The notes beneath the pieces are model-generated. The model was not told the DNA's origin and did not search any database. It worked only from the letters and a program-made list of their open reading frames with translations. 61,208 nt of DNA from an uncultured Gammaproteobacteria bacterium. GTDB lineage: Bacteria > Pseudomonadota > Gammaproteobacteria > JAADHQ01. Position 1 is the stretch's first letter. Each line of letters starts with the position of its first letter. A program made the position numbers and the translations under genes. Shown here one piece after another: positions 1 through 8,548 of this stretch. The DNA lies in the NCBI GenBank assembly GCA_947258755.1, contig CAMYJO010000012.1, positions 2,743-63,950 on the forward strand. The letters are read 5' to 3'.

Positions 1-1
1 G

Positions 2-94
2 ACGGAAGGTGCCGAGCAGATCTCTACTGCCAGTGGTGACCTGGAACAATTGTCAGAACGACTGCAGAGTATTGTCGGTAGTTTCAAGGTCTGA
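2..94 (+). CDS. Methyl-accepting chemotaxis protein, C-terminal end (partial)
   Basis: The open frame entering from the window edge ends in LEQLSERLQSIVGSFKV and a TGA at 92-94. This is the typical end of a chemotaxis receptor: the last part of the cytoplasmic signalling coiled coil with a short hydrophobic tail. Only about 30 residues are visible, so the ligand and sensor domain are unknown. A terminator-like hairpin follows at once, so this is probably the last gene of its transcript. The family call rests on the residue pattern only. Confidence 0.6.
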   Translation, partial: TEGAEQISTASGDLEQLSERLQSIVGSFKV

Positions 95-115
95 CGTCAA
101 TGCGCATACTTCAGT

Positions 116-144
116 AATAAGGGGGCTTTAATAGCCCCTTTATT
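116..144 (+). terminator. Terminator-like hairpin after the chemotaxis receptor
   Basis: A 12-bp stem (AATAAGGGGGCT against AGCCCCTTTATT, one G:U pair) encloses a 5-base loop, 22 bases after the receptor stop codon. The A-rich and T-rich ends of the stem would give a U-rich 3' side on both strands, so it may work in both directions. Confidence 0.7.
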
Positions 145-395
145 AATGCCTAAAACACCGGCTTATCTGTTTACGCTGCTGCTGTCTGTCAACAAACTGA
201 GCCCAATAGCTTTACATTTATCGTGAGAAAATGAGCGGATGGTAGACAAAGGGTTGCCGCTGTTACATCCAGGCATAGCCTAAAATGACAGCTTGTATAA
301 AAAAATACCAATATATTTATCCAGTTATTGGATCAAGAAGGTAACAGCTTGAGGACAGTGAAGTGCCCTTCGTCAGCGTGACAGGTAGTTTAAAA
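145..395. other. Intergenic region, no gene seen
   Basis: About 250 bases between the receptor terminator and the 3' end of the minus-strand tRNA-Leu. I see no reading frame with coding character and no strong repeat. The AT-rich run around 295-325 could hold a promoter, but nothing decisive is visible. Confidence 0.4.
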
Positions 396-482
396 TGGTG
401 CCGAGGAGAGGACTTGAACCTCCACGGGGTTGCCCCCACTAGCACCTGAAGCTAGCGTGTCTACCAATTTCACCACCTCGGC
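396..482 (-). tRNA. tRNA-Leu(CAG)
   Basis: Read on the minus strand this folds as a class II tRNA with acceptor stem GCCGAGG paired to CCTCGGC, discriminator A and an encoded CCA (396-398). The anticodon stem CTAGC/GCTAG encloses loop TTCAGGT, giving anticodon CAG. A long variable arm (GGGGGCAACCCC region) and a GGTTCAAGTCC T arm are present. It is divergent from rnr; tRNA-Leu next to rnr is a common gammaproteobacterial arrangement. Confidence 0.96.
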
Positions 483-594
483 ATTGAGTGGTTGTGTGGG
501 CCAGCAGGCCCTCAAGAGAGGCGAAATTTACCTTTTACTGCTAAAAATGTCAATTAATTCTGCGTAAGTGATAGCAGTCGTGTAAAATACCTGG

Positions 595-3252
595 ATGACT
601 AAAAAATCGAAAAAGGGGTCTCCGTACGAGGCAGATCCACAAGCGGCCAGTGAGGCCGAAAAATACGACAACCCGGTTCCCAGTAGAGAATATATCCTGC
701 AATGCCTGGAAGATCATGGCAAGTTGCTGAGTCGCGAACAACTAGGTGAGATCTTTGAACTCACTGATGATGAGGACAGGGTCGAGGGCCTGCGCCGACG
801 TCTACGCGCAATGGAACGCGATGGTCAGATCATCTATACCCGCCGCGGATTTGCCCCGGTCAGCAAGCTGGACCTAATTCGCGGTCGGATCATCGGCCAC
901 CCGGACGGCTTTGGATTCCTGACGCCGGATGAGGGTGGTGATGACCTGTTTCTGTCCGCACGGCAGATGTCAACGGTGATGCATGGCGACCGCGTGGTCG
1001 CTCATGTTGTTGGCTACAATCGCCGCGGCAAGGCCGAGGGCGCTATCGTCGAAGTGCTTGAACATGCCCATCAACAGGTAGTCGGGCGCTTTTTCTCTGA
1101 ACACGGCGCTTGTTTCCTGGTCCCGGATAACAAACGCATGAGTCAGGATATCATCATACCCTGCGATAAAACCCATGACGCCAGTAATGGCCAGTTCGTG
1201 GTGGTGGGCATCACCCAGTACCCGAGCAAGAAACGTCAGGCCATCGGTGAAGTGGTTGAGATACTCGGTGATCACATGGCCCCGGGTATGGAAATCGATG
1301 TTGCGATTCGTTCATACGGACTGCCATCGGATTGGCCGCAACCGGTTGAGGAAGAGATCGCTGACCTGAAGCCCGAGGTCTCTGAGGATGCCAAGCAGGG
1401 TCGTCTGGATTTACGGCAGATGCCGCTGTTGACCATTGACGGCGAAGACGCGCGTGACTTCGATGATGCGGTTTACTGCGAACCCAAGGGTGATGGTTGG
1501 AAGCTGTTTGTTGCCATCGCCGATGTCTCTCATTACGTGACCCCAAAGTCGGCACTCGATACTGAAGCGGAAGATCGTGGTAACTCGGTTTATTTTCCCG
1601 AGCGTGTTATCCCGATGCTGCCCGAGATCCTGTCTAATGGCCTATGTTCATTGAACCCTGAAGTCGATCGCCTGTGTATGGTTTGTGAAATGCATATCGA
1701 TAAGGCCGGTGAGATTGCGAGTTATCAGTTTCATGAAGCCGTGATGTGTTCACATGCGCGTCTGACCTATAACAAGGTCGCCGCGATGCTGGTCGATATG
1801 GACATCGAGCTACGCGAGCAGTATGCGAAACTGGTACCGCATCTGGAAGACCTCTATGACTTATACAAGGCACTGCGGCAACAACGCAGTGCGCGCGGTG
1901 CGATCGACTTTGATACACCTGAAACCCGAATTGTTTTTGGTGAAACACGCAAAATAGAAGAAGTCGTCCCGGTACATCGAAACGACGCGCACATGTTGAT
2001 CGAAGAATGCATGATAGCGGCCAATGTCTGTTCCGCGCGCTTCCTGTTGAAAAACAAAATACCGGGCCTGTTTCGCGTACATGACAAGCCCGACACCGAG
2101 AAGGTCGGTGCCTTGCGTGAATTCCTGGGCGAGTTTGGCTTGCAACTGAAAGGCGGTGAATTGCCGGATGCCAAACACTATGCTGAATTGCTGGTGCAAG
2201 TGAAAGGTCATATTGATTATCATTTAATACAGACGGTGATGTTGCGTTCATTGAAACAGGCGCAATATCAACCCGAAAATTTCGGCCATTTTGGTCTGGC
2301 ACTGGATGCCTATTCGCATTTCACGTCACCGATCAGGCGCTATCCTGATCTGCTGGTGCATCGAGCGATCAGGCATGTACTGCGCACCAAGAGTGCGAAA
2401 AAATTCCCTTATAACAAAGATGATATGTTCCAGATCGGCGAGCATTGCTCGATGACTGACCGGCGCGCCGATGAAGTGACCCGAGATGTCGTCAGTTGGC
2501 TGAAATGTGAATTCATGAATGACAAGGTTGGTGATGAATTCGTTGGCGTCATCTCGTCGGTGACCTCGTTCGGCCTGTTTATTGAGCTGGATGATATCTA
2601 TGTTGAAGGTCTGGTGCATGTCACCGAACTGGATAATGATTATTACCACTTCGAGGCCAAGGGCCATCGGCTGGTGGGTGAACGCTCGGGTCATATCTAT
2701 CGACTGGGTGATCCGGTGCGTATCCGTGTCGTCAGGGTGGACCTGGATGAGCGCAAGATGGACTTTTCCTTGCTCGAACATACCTCGGCAAAAACAGGGC
2801 ATCAGGTCATCACACCGGCATCCGACGACGATGGCGGTAAAAAGAAGGGTGGCAAAAAACGCTCTTCATCAAGAAAGTCATCAGCAAAGAAAAAGAAGAC
2901 GGCCAGGCGCGACGACGGTAAGAAGCCATCCAGGAAAAAGACCTCGACAAAGGCAGGCAAATCGGCAGGCGGCGGCAAGAAGAAGCAGGCGCATAAAAAG
3001 ACATCAACAAAGAAGAAAACTGATGGCAGGAAAACCTCGGCGTCGAAGAAAAAGTCGACTACTGGGAAGAAGGCAGCCAAGAAGAAAAGCGCCACTAACA
3101 AGAAGAGAAGTACCCAGACTAGCAGGGCTAAAAAAGCAGCCGTTAAGAAAACAGCGACAAAGGCCCCGGCGAAGAAAAAGTCACTGGTTAAGCGAATTGC
3201 CGGCGCAATTAAAAAGAAAGTCAGCAAAAAAAAAGAAATAGATAGTTCATGA
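595..3252 (+). CDS. rnr: Ribonuclease R
   Basis: 3'-to-5' exoribonuclease of the RNB family that degrades structured RNA and takes part in rRNA, tmRNA and mRNA quality control in the cytoplasm. An N-terminal winged-helix region is followed by cold-shock OB folds (GHPDGFGFL near residue 105), the RNB catalytic core with the metal-binding aspartates in DGEDARDFDDA (about residues 281-292), and an S1 domain at about 645-728. From about residue 742 to 885 there is an unusually long, almost purely Lys/Ser/Thr/Ala tail with many KKK blocks, longer than the basic tail of the E. coli enzyme (813 residues in all). The start is the first ATG in frame, with a weak ribosome site. Its stop overlaps rlmB by 4 bases. 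Confidence 0.97.
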   Translation: MTKKSKKGSPYEADPQAASEAEKYDNPVPSREYILQCLEDHGKLLSREQLGEIFELTDDEDRVEGLRRRLRAMERDGQIIYTRRGFAPVSKLDLIRGRIIGHPDGFGFLTPDEGGDDLFLSARQMSTVMHGDRVVAHVVGYNRRGKAEGAIVEVLEHAHQQVVGRFFSEHGACFLVPDNKRMSQDIIIPCDKTHDASNGQFVVVGITQYPSKKRQAIGEVVEILGDHMAPGMEIDVAIRSYGLPSDWPQPVEEEIADLKPEVSEDAKQGRLDLRQMPLLTIDGEDARDFDDAVYCEPKGDGWKLFVAIADVSHYVTPKSALDTEAEDRGNSVYFPERVIPMLPEILSNGLCSLNPEVDRLCMVCEMHIDKAGEIASYQFHEAVMCSHARLTYNKVAAMLVDMDIELREQYAKLVPHLEDLYDLYKALRQQRSARGAIDFDTPETRIVFGETRKIEEVVPVHRNDAHMLIEECMIAANVCSARFLLKNKIPGLFRVHDKPDTEKVGALREFLGEFGLQLKGGELPDAKHYAELLVQVKGHIDYHLIQTVMLRSLKQAQYQPENFGHFGLALDAYSHFTSPIRRYPDLLVHRAIRHVLRTKSAKKFPYNKDDMFQIGEHCSMTDRRADEVTRDVVSWLKCEFMNDKVGDEFVGVISSVTSFGLFIELDDIYVEGLVHVTELDNDYYHFEAKGHRLVGERSGHIYRLGDPVRIRVVRVDLDERKMDFSLLEHTSAKTGHQVITPASDDDGGKKKGGKKRSSSRKSSAKKKKTARRDDGKKPSRKKTSTKAGKSAGGGKKKQAHKKTSTKKKTDGRKTSASKKKSTTGKKAAKKKSATNKKRSTQTSRAKKAAVKKTATKAPAKKKSLVKRIAGAIKKKVSKKKEIDSS

Positions 3253-4001
3253 AGCCGGAATCCGAACTTATTTTTGGCTTACATGCCGTTGAGGCCGCAC
3301 TCAAATATCAAGCGCAGGATGTCGAGCAGATCTGGCTGGATAGTCAGCGCCGTGATGCGCGTATAAAAACGATTGCCAGCCTGGCAAAGAAATCAAACGT
3401 CAGGATCAACAAGGTTAGCCGTGATTATTTGCAGGAGCATTTCGGTGACCAACGTCATCAAGGCGTGGTCGCTAGTACCGTAGCCGGCAAGGCAGGCAAC
3501 GATATCGATCTGCAACAGATTCTACAGCAACAACAGCAGCCCTTCTTGCTGGTGCTGGACGGCGTCCAGGACCCGCATAATCTCGGCGCTTGTCTGCGCA
3601 GTGCCGATGCCGCCGGAGTACATGCGGTTATTGTGCCGCGTGATCGTGCGGCCGGCCTGACCGCGACGGTCAGAAAGGTTGCCAGCGGCGCTGCCGAAAG
3701 CGTGCCCTTGATCCAGGTCACCAATCTGGCCCGAACCCTGCGTGAATTGAAAGATGCAGGTGTTTGGTTGGTCGGCCTCGCCGGTGAATCCGACCAGGAC
3801 CTGTACGCGACCGACCTGAAGGGGCCGCTGGCCGTTGTCATGGGAGCGGAAGGTGAGGGTATGCGTCGTCTGACCAAGGAGCATTGCGACTTTTTGGTGC
3901 GCATACCGATGGCCGGTATTGTCAGCAGCCTGAATGTGTCGGTCGCGACCGGCATCTGTCTGTTTGAGGTAGTGAGGCAGCGGGCAGGGGCTAATAGCTA
4001 G
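3249..4001 (+). CDS. rlmB: 23S rRNA (guanosine-2'-O-)-methyltransferase RlmB
   Basis: SpoU/TrmH-family SAM-dependent enzyme that methylates the 2'-O of G2251 in the 23S rRNA P loop. An N-terminal substrate-binding region (EPxSELIFGLHAVEAAL type) precedes the knotted SPOUT domain with its three motifs: NLGACLRSADAAGVHAV (near residue 110), VMGAEGEGMRRL (near 196) and IPMAGIVSSLNVSVATG (near 218). The 250-residue length is normal. It is translationally coupled to rnr through an ATGA overlap, a standard rnr-rlmB pair. Its last codons, AAT AGC TAG, lie in a short repeated sequence that continues into a REP-like palindrome, so the C-terminus GANS may be element-derived. Confidence 0.97.
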   Translation: MKPESELIFGLHAVEAALKYQAQDVEQIWLDSQRRDARIKTIASLAKKSNVRINKVSRDYLQEHFGDQRHQGVVASTVAGKAGNDIDLQQILQQQQQPFLLVLDGVQDPHNLGACLRSADAAGVHAVIVPRDRAAGLTATVRKVASGAAESVPLIQVTNLARTLRELKDAGVWLVGLAGESDQDLYATDLKGPLAVVMGAEGEGMRRLTKEHCDFLVRIPMAGIVSSLNVSVATGICLFEVVRQRAGANS

Positions 4002-4003
4002 TG

Positions 4004-4060
4004 GTGGGAGCGGCCCTTGGCCGCGATTTATATATAATCGCGGCCAAGGGCCGCTCCCAC
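4004..4060. repeat. REP-like perfect 24-bp inverted repeat
   Basis: GTGGGAGCGGCCCTTGGCCGCGAT (positions 4004-4027) and its perfect reverse complement (4037-4060) are separated by a 9-base AT loop, 2 bases after the rlmB stop. The same core (GGAGCGGCCCTTGGCCGCGA) recurs at 14220-14241 and inverted at 14343-14366, with a degenerate half near 17538-17562. This is the behaviour of a REP-type extragenic palindrome. In RNA it would form a very stable hairpin that could protect or end the rnr-rlmB transcript. Confidence 0.9.
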
Positions 4061-4295
4061 ATTAATTGTAGCCCACTTAAGATATTGTATTTTATATATA
4101 ATTATTGTTTTGTTTGATGTGCTTGCTGAAACCAGCACTATTCTGCGCCAGCTTGCTAATCTGATGATTGCATTAGTATTTCTACTTCAGTAGAATACCC
4201 GGTCTTGTTAGCCGGTTGTCGGCTTTCATTAACTCCTTGCCTTACCCGGTAGCCACATTGTTATCAGGGGAGGCTTGAACCCGTAGGGAGATACA
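4061..4295 (+). promoter_or_regulatory. Leader and promoter region of the rpsF operon
   Basis: 235 AT-rich bases without a reading frame separate the REP hairpin from rpsF. The 3' part contains several short inverted repeats (CCGGT around 4199-4215, CCCGTAGGG at 4280-4288) just before the ribosome site. The S6:S18 complex is known to repress its own operon by binding a leader hairpin with a CCG bulge in many bacteria, and such a site would be expected here. I could not fold it with confidence. Confidence 0.35.
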
Positions 4296-4766
4296 ATGAG
4301 ACACTACGAAATTATATTTCTGGTTCATCCGGACCAGAGTGAGCAAGTGCCTGCGATGCTGGAACGTTATCGCGGTACAATCGAATCCAATGGTGGCAGT
4401 ATCCACCGCCTCGAAGACTGGGGACGCCGTCAACTGGCTTACCCGATTCAAAAACTTCATAAGGCCCATTACATTCTGATGAATATCGAATGTGAAGCCG
4501 ATACGCTTGAAGAACTGACCAGTGCTTTCCGTTTTAATGATGCGGTACTGCGTAACATGGTTGTCAAAATGAAAGAAGCGGTGACCGAGCCTTCGTTGAT
4601 TGCCAAGGCAAGAGATGAGAAAGACAGTCGTAGTTATCGTGATGATTCTGCTTCTACGGAGAGTAGAGATACTCCGGCAGCAACTGAAGAGCCTGCTGCA
4701 GAGGAAGCGCCAGTCGCCGTTGAAGCTGCTGATACTGCAGAAGTATCAGAATCGACTGACGCCTGA
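4296..4766 (+). CDS. rpsF: 30S ribosomal protein bS6
   Basis: Small-subunit protein that binds 16S rRNA together with bS18 in the platform. The fold is recognisable from [19 protein letters not shown], the [16 protein letters not shown] segment and HYILMNIE. After about residue 110 there is an acidic, Glu/Ala-rich extension to residue 156, longer than usual. S6 tails in gammaproteobacteria can be glutamylated by RimK. It is the first gene of rpsF-priB-rpsR-(DUF2232)-rplI. The ribosome site AGGGAG precedes the ATG. Confidence 0.97.
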   Translation: MRHYEIIFLVHPDQSEQVPAMLERYRGTIESNGGSIHRLEDWGRRQLAYPIQKLHKAHYILMNIECEADTLEELTSAFRFNDAVLRNMVVKMKEAVTEPSLIAKARDEKDSRSYRDDSASTESRDTPAATEEPAAEEAPVAVEAADTAEVSESTDA

Positions 4767-4775
4767 AGCGCTTGA

Positions 4776-5099
4776 GTGAATCAAACTGAAGAGGGCGTTA
4801 ATCGACTGATATTGTCAGGTGAGGTTGTTTCCGAGCCAGCGAGTCGAAAAACGCCAGCCGGTATATCCATTACACGCTTTACCCTGCAACATCAATCCAT
4901 ACAGCAGGAAGCGGGCAATCCGAAAAAAGTAGATTGCCGCATTATGGTTACCGCCTTCGGCGATGTTTTTCATCACAGTATTGGTAAGGGTGCGCAAATA
5001 GAGGTTCAGGGTTTTCTTAGCTATGAAAGCAGACAGAAAATGGAAACTCGACTGATTGTTCACGCGCAATCCATTAAAGAATTGAAGTACAAGGATTAA
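4776..5099 (+). CDS. priB: Primosomal replication protein N (PriB)
   Basis: Dimeric OB-fold protein that binds single-stranded DNA and joins PriA to DnaT and DnaB during replication restart. The frame starts at GTG 4776, 9 bases after the rpsF stop, giving 107 residues (family about 100-105). The N-terminus [19 protein letters not shown], followed by [10 protein letters not shown] and IMVTAFGDV, is the typical PriB pattern. Its place between rpsF and rpsR is diagnostic. Initiation is probably coupled to rpsF because the upstream ribosome site is weak. Confidence 0.93.
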   Translation: MNQTEEGVNRLILSGEVVSEPASRKTPAGISITRFTLQHQSIQQEAGNPKKVDCRIMVTAFGDVFHHSIGKGAQIEVQGFLSYESRQKMETRLIVHAQSIKELKYKD

Positions 5100-5110
5100 G
5101 AGGAAATATT

Positions 5111-5335
5111 ATGGCTCGTTATTTTAGACGAAAAAGGTTTTGTAAGTTCACCGCAGAAGGTATCACCGAGATCGATTACAAAGATCTGGCGACACTGCGT
5201 AATTATATTACCGAGACTGGCAAAATTGTTCCCAGTCGTATTACCGGAACCAAGGCCAGGTATCAGCGTCAGTTGTCGACTGCAATCAAGCGCGCACGTT
5301 ATATTGCCTTGTTGCCCTATACAGATCAGCATTAA
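5111..5335 (+). CDS. rpsR: 30S ribosomal protein bS18
   Basis: 74-residue partner of bS6 in the 30S platform. [25 protein letters not shown] and [28 protein letters not shown] are family hallmarks. The ribosome site AAGAGGAAA lies 5-10 bases before the ATG. It sits 11 bases after priB in the conserved S6 operon. Confidence 0.98.
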   Translation: MARYFRRKRFCKFTAEGITEIDYKDLATLRNYITETGKIVPSRITGTKARYQRQLSTAIKRARYIALLPYTDQH

Positions 5336-5375
5336 TTCTGTAGCCGGGTATTAACGGACTAGGCTGGGTGTCAGG

Positions 5376-6317
5376 ATGCGTGCAATAGCATCTTATATCC
5401 TAAAAGGTCCGTTGCAGGCGGGGCTCTCTGCAGCAGTGCCCGCCGCCATCAGCGTCGGCGCACCGTTTGTGCTGAAGCTGTTACTGATTTATTTTAGCGG
5501 TATCGTTGTTGCCTTGGTGAGTTTACGCCTTGGTGGACGTAAGGGTCTGATTATACTTGCCGCCGCAGTGCTTGCTGCACTGCTGACTGGGCAGTTGTTA
5601 GGGCTCAAGGAGATAGCCCAGCTCGATCTATGGAGCGCAGTATTTTTTTGGGCGTTGTTGTGGCTGGCAGCCAGTGTATTACAAGTCAGTCGTTCGTTGT
5701 CACTGGCGTTTGAAACGATCGGGTTTGTTGCCATCAGCATGCTTGTTGCGTTTTATTTGTTGGTCGATGATTCGGTAAAGTTAGGATTGCAGTTGCTTGA
5801 ACCGGTCGGCAGTCTGTTAAGGCAGCCGGGTAGCGGGATAAGTAGCCAGGAAGTCGATAGTGTGTTGTTGTCGTTTGCCAAGCTGTTGCCGGGCAGTATT
5901 GTCACCTACACAACCGTTGGCGTGATTATTTGTCTGTTGGTCGCGCGTTCATGGCAGGCCCGGATATTTAATCCTGGGGGTCTGCAACAAGAGTTCCGCG
6001 CTTTGCGAATGGGCAAAAAAGCGGGACTGTTTGCCATGCTGGTTATTGTAGGTCTGATGTTCTCGCATAATCTGGGTGAATCCTGGGTACTGATGCTGAT
6101 GAATATCAGTATGGTGCTGGGTCTGGTATTTGTGATTGTCGGTCTGGGGCTTGCACATGCACTGATCGCCATGAGGAACAATTCGGGATTTTGGCTGGTT
6201 GGCTTATATGTGTCGTTAATCGTATTGGGTCAGCTGGTAGCACCGTTATTAATGATGCTGTCCTTGACGGATATATGGTTCGATTATCGAACCCGGTTTG
6301 CAAAGAAGATGCATTAA
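5376..6317 (+). CDS. DUF2232 family membrane protein
   Basis: A 313-residue, strongly hydrophobic protein with about seven to eight predicted membrane spans (for instance residues 24-45, 52-72, 85-105, 118-132, 180-196, 220-237, 247-268 and 280-303). It lies between rpsR and rplI, the place where many gammaproteobacteria carry a YybS/DUF2232 inner-membrane protein. I see no catalytic motif and the function is unknown. Operon position suggests co-expression with ribosomal proteins. Confidence 0.8.
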   Translation: MRAIASYILKGPLQAGLSAAVPAAISVGAPFVLKLLLIYFSGIVVALVSLRLGGRKGLIILAAAVLAALLTGQLLGLKEIAQLDLWSAVFFWALLWLAASVLQVSRSLSLAFETIGFVAISMLVAFYLLVDDSVKLGLQLLEPVGSLLRQPGSGISSQEVDSVLLSFAKLLPGSIVTYTTVGVIICLLVARSWQARIFNPGGLQQEFRALRMGKKAGLFAMLVIVGLMFSHNLGESWVLMLMNISMVLGLVFVIVGLGLAHALIAMRNNSGFWLVGLYVSLIVLGQLVAPLLMMLSLTDIWFDYRTRFAKKMH

Positions 6318-6367
6318 TTGCAGTTTGAAGATATTGGTTAAATTTAAGCAAGAATAGGGTGGAAGCG

Positions 6368-6814
6368 ATGGAAGTAATACTGCTAGAAAAAGTTGAGAAT
6401 CTCGGAGATCTGGGTGATAAGGTCAATGTAAAGCCTGGTTATGGGCGTAATTTCCTGATCCCCGGCGGAAAGGCAACAGCTGCTACGGCTGCCAATATTG
6501 AGGCCTTCGAGGCGCGTCGTGCTGAACTCGAAAAGATTGCAGCAGAGTCGCTCGCTGCGGCTGAGACAAGAAAAACAGCACTGGAATCTGTCGCAATAAC
6601 AATCACGGCCAAGGCTGGTGAGGAAGGTAAACTGTTCGGTTCCATCGGTCCTGCCGATATTGCTGATGCAGTCAGCGCTGCCGGTGTTGCGATCGAGAAG
6701 AAAGAAGTGCGCATGCCAGAAGGGCCATTACGCACGATCGGAGAATTTGAGGTGGGCATCCATCTGCATACCGATATTAATACCAGCCTGAATGTGGTTG
6801 TCGAGGCGGAATAA
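6368..6814 (+). CDS. rplI: 50S ribosomal protein bL9
   Basis: Large-subunit protein at the base of the L1 stalk that affects reading-frame maintenance. [19 protein letters not shown] followed by [14 protein letters not shown] is the L9 N-terminal RNA-binding domain. A long connecting helix (residues 40-75) and the C-terminal domain with [18 protein letters not shown] follow. I chose ATG 6368 because the family begins MEV or MQV; a GTG 9 bases upstream would add three residues. A clear terminator follows. Confidence 0.97.
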   Translation: MEVILLEKVENLGDLGDKVNVKPGYGRNFLIPGGKATAATAANIEAFEARRAELEKIAAESLAAAETRKTALESVAITITAKAGEEGKLFGSIGPADIADAVSAAGVAIEKKEVRMPEGPLRTIGEFEVGIHLHTDINTSLNVVVEAE

Positions 6815-6857
6815 CACCCTCGTCGTCATCCTGTCTAGCACGGGAATCAGCTGTCAG

Positions 6858-6886
6858 AATGCCGGAAATTTTTCCGGCATTTTTTA
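6858..6886 (+). terminator. Rho-independent terminator of the rpsF-rplI operon
   Basis: The stem AATGCCGGAA/TTCCGGCATT with a short T loop is followed by a run of T residues, 44 bases after the rplI stop. It has the classic intrinsic-terminator shape. Confidence 0.92.
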
Positions 6887-7113
6887 TTGCTCCAGGTCAT
6901 TATCAGCACGTTTTGATTAGCCATTGATTTTAAAAAATAAACTTTTTTATAAGCGAGATCGACTGTGGAAAAAATAGCCACATGCCCGAAAGTTTGGGTC
7001 GATCGCCAGCATAAATATCATGGGTGGCTATTGAGTCTAGTGTCCATGCAGGGCATTATAGTCATTCATCCTAATAAAGAATTATTAACCCCGTCAGCCG
7101 TGTCATTATAGTT

Positions 7114-8508
7114 ATGCCAGACCCAATGATTACTACAAATGTAAGCGATAGCGAGACGGCAAGGCTGAAAGTCCCGCCGCATTCGCTCGAAGCAGAACAG
7201 GCCGTGCTAGGTGGACTAATGCTGGATAACAGCGGCTGGGACAAGGTGGCTGATATCGTTGTTGCTGAAGACTTCTACCGACAAGATCATCGCCTTATCC
7301 TGACCGCTATTATCGCCCTGTCTGAATCGAGCAAGCCCTTCGATGCGGTGACCGTATCGCAGTGGTTGAAAAATAATGAAGAGCTGGAGGATGTCGGTGG
7401 GCTCGCTTATCTGGGCCAGTTGGTGCGTGATACGCCCAGTGCTGCGAATATCAAGGCCTATGCCGAGATAGTGCGTGAGCGTTCGGTATTACGTCAGTTG
7501 ATTGGTGTCGGTACGAAGATTGCCGACAGTGCGTTTAACCCTGAAGGGCGTGAGAGCAAGGAATTACTCGATTTTGCCGAACAACAGGTATTCAGGATTG
7601 CAGAACAGGGTACGCGTGGCAAGACTGGCATGCAGAGTATCAAAAATCTGCTGGCCGATGCCGTTGATCGTATTGATACCTTGTATCAACAGGACGATCC
7701 CATCACCGGGGTGCCGACCGGCTTTGCCGATTTCGATGAGCAGACCTCAGGGATGCAGAGTTCGGACCTGATTATTATTGCCGGCCGACCTTCCATGGGT
7801 AAGACCACCTTCGCCATGAATATAGCCGAACATGCAGCCATCAAGCATCAGAAGCCGGTCGCCGTATTCAGTATGGAAATGTCCGGTGAGCAGTTGGCCA
7901 TGCGTTTAATGGCATCACTGGGTCGCATTGACCAGGGTCGCATTCGCACAGGTAAGCTTGATGATGATGACTGGCATCGGCTGACTTCATCAATGGGCAT
8001 ACTGGCCGATGCGCCGTTGTTTATTGATGATACCCCTGCACTCAGCCCGACAGAATTACGTGCGCGCGCCAGACGTATGGCGCGCGAGCATGGACTGGGT
8101 ATGATCGTGATCGATTACCTGCAGTTAATGCAAACAGGGGGCAGTGAAAACCGTACTGCCGAGATCTCCGAGATTTCACGGTCCCTGAAAGGGCTGGCCA
8201 AAGAATTGAATGTGCCCGTTCTGGCCTTATCGCAGTTGAATCGTAGCCTTGAGCAGCGCCCGAATAAACGCCCGGTCATGTCGGATTTGCGTGAGTCTGG
8301 TGCGATCGAGCAGGATGCCGATGTCATTGTCTTTATATACCGTGACGAGGTCTATAATCCTGAAACCACGGACAAGGGCGTCGCTGAAATTATTATAGGT
8401 AAGCAACGTAATGGCCCGATTGGCACCACACGCCTGACCTTCCTCGGCCAGTTCACACGTTTTGAAAACTTCACCCCGGATTTTTACAGTAATGATGGCC
8501 TGGATTGA
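7114..8508 (+). CDS. dnaB: Replicative DNA helicase DnaB
   Basis: Hexameric 5'-to-3' helicase that unwinds DNA at the replication fork. The N-terminal domain (PPHSLEAEQAVLGGLMLD, residues about 20-40) binds primase and the loader. The RecA-like C-terminal domain carries Walker A GRPSMGKTT (about 224-232), Walker B MIVIDYLQLM, and the SRSLKGLAKELNVPVLALSQLNR region with the helicase motifs. The C-terminus KQRNGPIGTTRLTFLGQFTR is typical. The length of 464 residues is normal and no intein is present. It lies in the conserved order rplI-dnaB-alr-radA. Confidence 0.98.
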   Translation: MPDPMITTNVSDSETARLKVPPHSLEAEQAVLGGLMLDNSGWDKVADIVVAEDFYRQDHRLILTAIIALSESSKPFDAVTVSQWLKNNEELEDVGGLAYLGQLVRDTPSAANIKAYAEIVRERSVLRQLIGVGTKIADSAFNPEGRESKELLDFAEQQVFRIAEQGTRGKTGMQSIKNLLADAVDRIDTLYQQDDPITGVPTGFADFDEQTSGMQSSDLIIIAGRPSMGKTTFAMNIAEHAAIKHQKPVAVFSMEMSGEQLAMRLMASLGRIDQGRIRTGKLDDDDWHRLTSSMGILADAPLFIDDTPALSPTELRARARRMAREHGLGMIVIDYLQLMQTGGSENRTAEISEISRSLKGLAKELNVPVLALSQLNRSLEQRPNKRPVMSDLRESGAIEQDADVIVFIYRDEVYNPETTDKGVAEIIIGKQRNGPIGTTRLTFLGQFTRFENFTPDFYSNDGLD

Positions 8509-8548
8509 TGGCGATCCTGCGCTTCGCCGTAGAGATCTAAATTAATAC

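Noticed and set aside
1634-2302. Long minus-strand frame inside rnr
   Set aside because: Shadow of a strongly conserved coding sequence, with Cys/Arg/Pro-rich nonsense composition.
2802-3227. Minus-strand Phe/Leu-rich frame opposite the rnr tail
   Set aside because: It is the mirror of the Lys codons of the basic tail; the apparent membrane protein is a composition artefact.
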